A DNA stretch of 64,000 bases from the NCBI GenBank assembly GCA_016801885.1, contig CM028900.1:11984972-12048971 (forward strand), read 5' to 3'. Positions 63,101-64,000 of the stretch are shown here, in pieces. The DNA is from Toxotes chatareus (taxonomy: Eukaryota; Chordata; Actinopteri; Toxotidae). Position 1 is the first letter of the stretch, and every line of letters begins with the position of its first letter. The notes beneath the pieces were generated by a model. The model was not told where the DNA came from and did no database searches. It saw nothing but the letters and a program-made list of their open reading frames with translations. A program made the position numbers and the translations under genes.

Positions 63101-63400
63101 AACTAGAGATGGTAGATGATGATAAACAATTAGCACAACATAGCAACCGATCATTCACACAATAATGCTAGAAACTGGCTAACACGAGGAGAAAGCAGTG
63201 ATCTTGCCACAACACTAATGGTCACAATGAAAGGTGCTACAGCTTCTAAACAATACGAATAAAGAAATGCACGTCCTACCTCCACACAATCAAACGTCTC
63301 AGTCACTTTTGAGGAATATTTCACTTTGAAGAGGGTGCTTAGGTTTCCAGCGGCGTAGAACAGCTGTATCTGAAGACCTTTGTATCCAAAGGCAACCTCA
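54174..63400 (-). CDS. hat1: Histone acetyltransferase 1, type B catalytic subunit (5' end off the window)
   Basis: HAT1 acetylates new histone H4 (Lys5, Lys12) with RBBP7 before chromatin assembly. Eight coding exons on the minus strand: 63400-63280, 58870-58694, 58562-58441, 57851-57747, 57364-57258, 56649-56498, 55930-55814, 54344-54174 (TGA). All borders are AG/GT and phases join. They encode about 356 residues; with about 63 missing at the N-terminus the total is about 419, the human length. Motifs: VAFGYKGLQIQLFYAAGNLS in the N-terminal domain; FREYHERLQTFLMWFIETAS; the acetyl-CoA loop FQGEGHGAQLL (R/QxxGxG); ITAEDPSENYVKLRD, whose Glu-Asp corresponds to human catalytic E276/D277; and the C-terminal helix HARRVYEILRLRATDMSD. 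The first exon(s) should lie beyond 64000. No frameshift or missing key residue was seen. Confidence 0.96.
54345..55813. other. hat1 last intron
   Basis: This 1.5 kb intron has no second gene. It contains a two-copy 40-bp tandem repeat (54645-54724) and otherwise unremarkable AT-rich DNA. Confidence 0.7.
54645..54724. repeat. 40-bp tandem duplication
   Basis: CACTTGGTCCTGTCCAATCT then CCTGCTTGCATGCATGTATG is followed directly by a second copy differing only in the order of the final GCATG/GTATG words. Period is exactly 40 bases. Confidence 0.9.
55931..56497. other. hat1 intron with repeat remnant
   Basis: The segment 56405-56490, right next to the exon ending at 56498, reads ACTGATTAATTGATTAAAAA then CCAATCGTCAGTTGCAGCCTG, a remnant of the AATCGACTAA fish repeat. 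The rest shows nothing notable. The repeat supplies the intronic bases just behind the splice donor. Confidence 0.55.
56650..57257. other. hat1 intron, nothing notable
   Basis: AT-rich intron with a short TG-rich patch near 56776-56800; no other feature recognised. Confidence 0.6.
57852..58440. other. hat1 intron, nothing notable
   Basis: The 3' part (about 58370-58412, plus strand) is a G-rich low-complexity run (GTGGTGGTGGTGGTAGGGGG). No gene or named repeat was recognised. Confidence 0.6.
58871..63279. other. Large hat1 intron
   Basis: This 4.4 kb intron, the largest in the visible part of hat1, contains an A tract (59081-59096), a C-rich run (60789-60802) and a Tc1-like transposase fragment (62180-62475). 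Other open frames in it are short and unrecognised. Confidence 0.65.
62180..62475 (-). mobile_element. Tc1/mariner transposase fragment, decayed
   Basis: On the minus strand, GGAAGATGGTTCTATGGTCT then GAGACCAAAATTGAGCTTTT is the 'WSDETKIELF' region of Tc1-like transposases, and further on the reading PTVKPGGGSLILWGYFSATG corresponds to the conserved TVKHGGGSIMLWGCFS motif. The region between and the catalytic ends are degraded, no terminal repeats were seen, and the fragment sits inside a hat1 intron. It is non-functional. Confidence 0.8.
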
Positions 63401-64000
63401 CTGCAGACAAAGTGATTAAAATTATTAATAAACCTTGTAAAGTAATGCAAGTAATAATTTTTTTTTTTTTTTAAACTTGGACAGTGACTAGTAAAGGGAA
63501 ATCAGTAGAATAGCTGTTTTATGTAAAGTGCAGTCTGGGATGTATTTCTATCAGGAGGACAAATTATTATTATTATTCAATGAGCTTTATTAAATATACA
63601 CCTGGACTGGATCATAAATGTTTACTGTAGTTTTGGTCACATACTTCACTGTGTTGCATTGTTTCTTTCACCACCACATTGCTGGCAGTTCATAGCAAAA
63701 TATATTTCATCATTATGCAACTGTATGATTGAGCTTTACTAGCAATTACGCTTGCTGAAATAATTAATGCCCCAATTACTGAGTTCCCTTTGAGCTGATT
63801 GCAGCAAGTGCAAAAATAACCAATCCTAGTTTTGACTAATTTTGAAATGCAATTTAGAGCATAACGACACACTGCTGTAAGCCTACACACAGACACAGGT
63901 GTCACTGCCATCAATTTAGGCCTGCTAAGGATCAATAACAGTGCCCAGGTTGTGTACCACGTTAAGACACTAAAGTGACTCTTTGCCGCTTTTTGTGAGG
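63401..64000. other. hat1 intron reaching the right edge
   Basis: No upstream hat1 exon is recognisable in these 600 bases. A poly-T tract (about 63457-63472) and a short ATT run (63565-63576) are present. Confidence 0.6.

Overview
The window is vertebrate nuclear DNA from a ray-finned (teleost) fish, probably a percomorph. The genes are split by introns with GT-AG (once GC-AG) borders. The sequence is AT-rich with many microsatellites and carries several repeat types I know from spiny-rayed fish genomes: a tRNA-derived SINE, hAT and Tc1-like relics, and 'AGTACTCAGATC'- and 'ATTAATCGACTAA'-type repeats. No bacterial features, rRNA, tRNA genes or CRISPR arrays were seen. The species is an inference only.

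Layout. The left edge holds the first four coding exons of integrin alpha-6 (itga6, minus strand, 3' part off the window), with a 6.9 kb first intron. A gene-free stretch (about 8.1-18.5 kb) carries a complete short hAT element, a decayed tandem duplication, a MITE-like element and CTCF-like motifs. Next comes the convergent homeobox pair dlx2a (plus, 18722-20130) and dlx1a (minus, 27023-28489), both complete with three coding exons each. The 5-6 kb between their 3' ends holds TAATTA-rich blocks that are candidates for the forebrain enhancers I12a/I12b. Upstream of dlx1a (28.7-39.5 kb) there is no gene, but several non-repetitive blocks look like conserved regulatory DNA (URE2-like position). 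At 39.56-40.25 kb two exons related to the mitochondrial methionine aminopeptidase METAP1D survive, one of them damaged; I found no other exons of that gene. A repeat-rich stretch (40-53.6 kb) follows. The right end carries histone acetyltransferase 1 (hat1, minus): eight coding exons from about human residue 64 to the stop codon, with the first exon(s) beyond the right edge.

The order itga6 - dlx2a - dlx1a - metap1d - hat1, with these orientations, is the mirror image of the human 2q31 block HAT1-METAP1D-DLX1-DLX2-ITGA6, so this is the teleost dlx1a/dlx2a locus. The paired dlx genes encode related transcription factors that in other vertebrates share intergenic enhancers and control ventral forebrain GABAergic neurons and branchial arches. 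itga6 and hat1 are bystander genes with unrelated jobs (laminin receptor; acetylation of newly made histone H4).

The most interesting observations are the apparent decay of metap1d at its ancestral position, a GC-AG intron in dlx1a, and the candidate enhancer blocks. All homology calls were made by eye from remembered family sequences; no database search or alignment was run.
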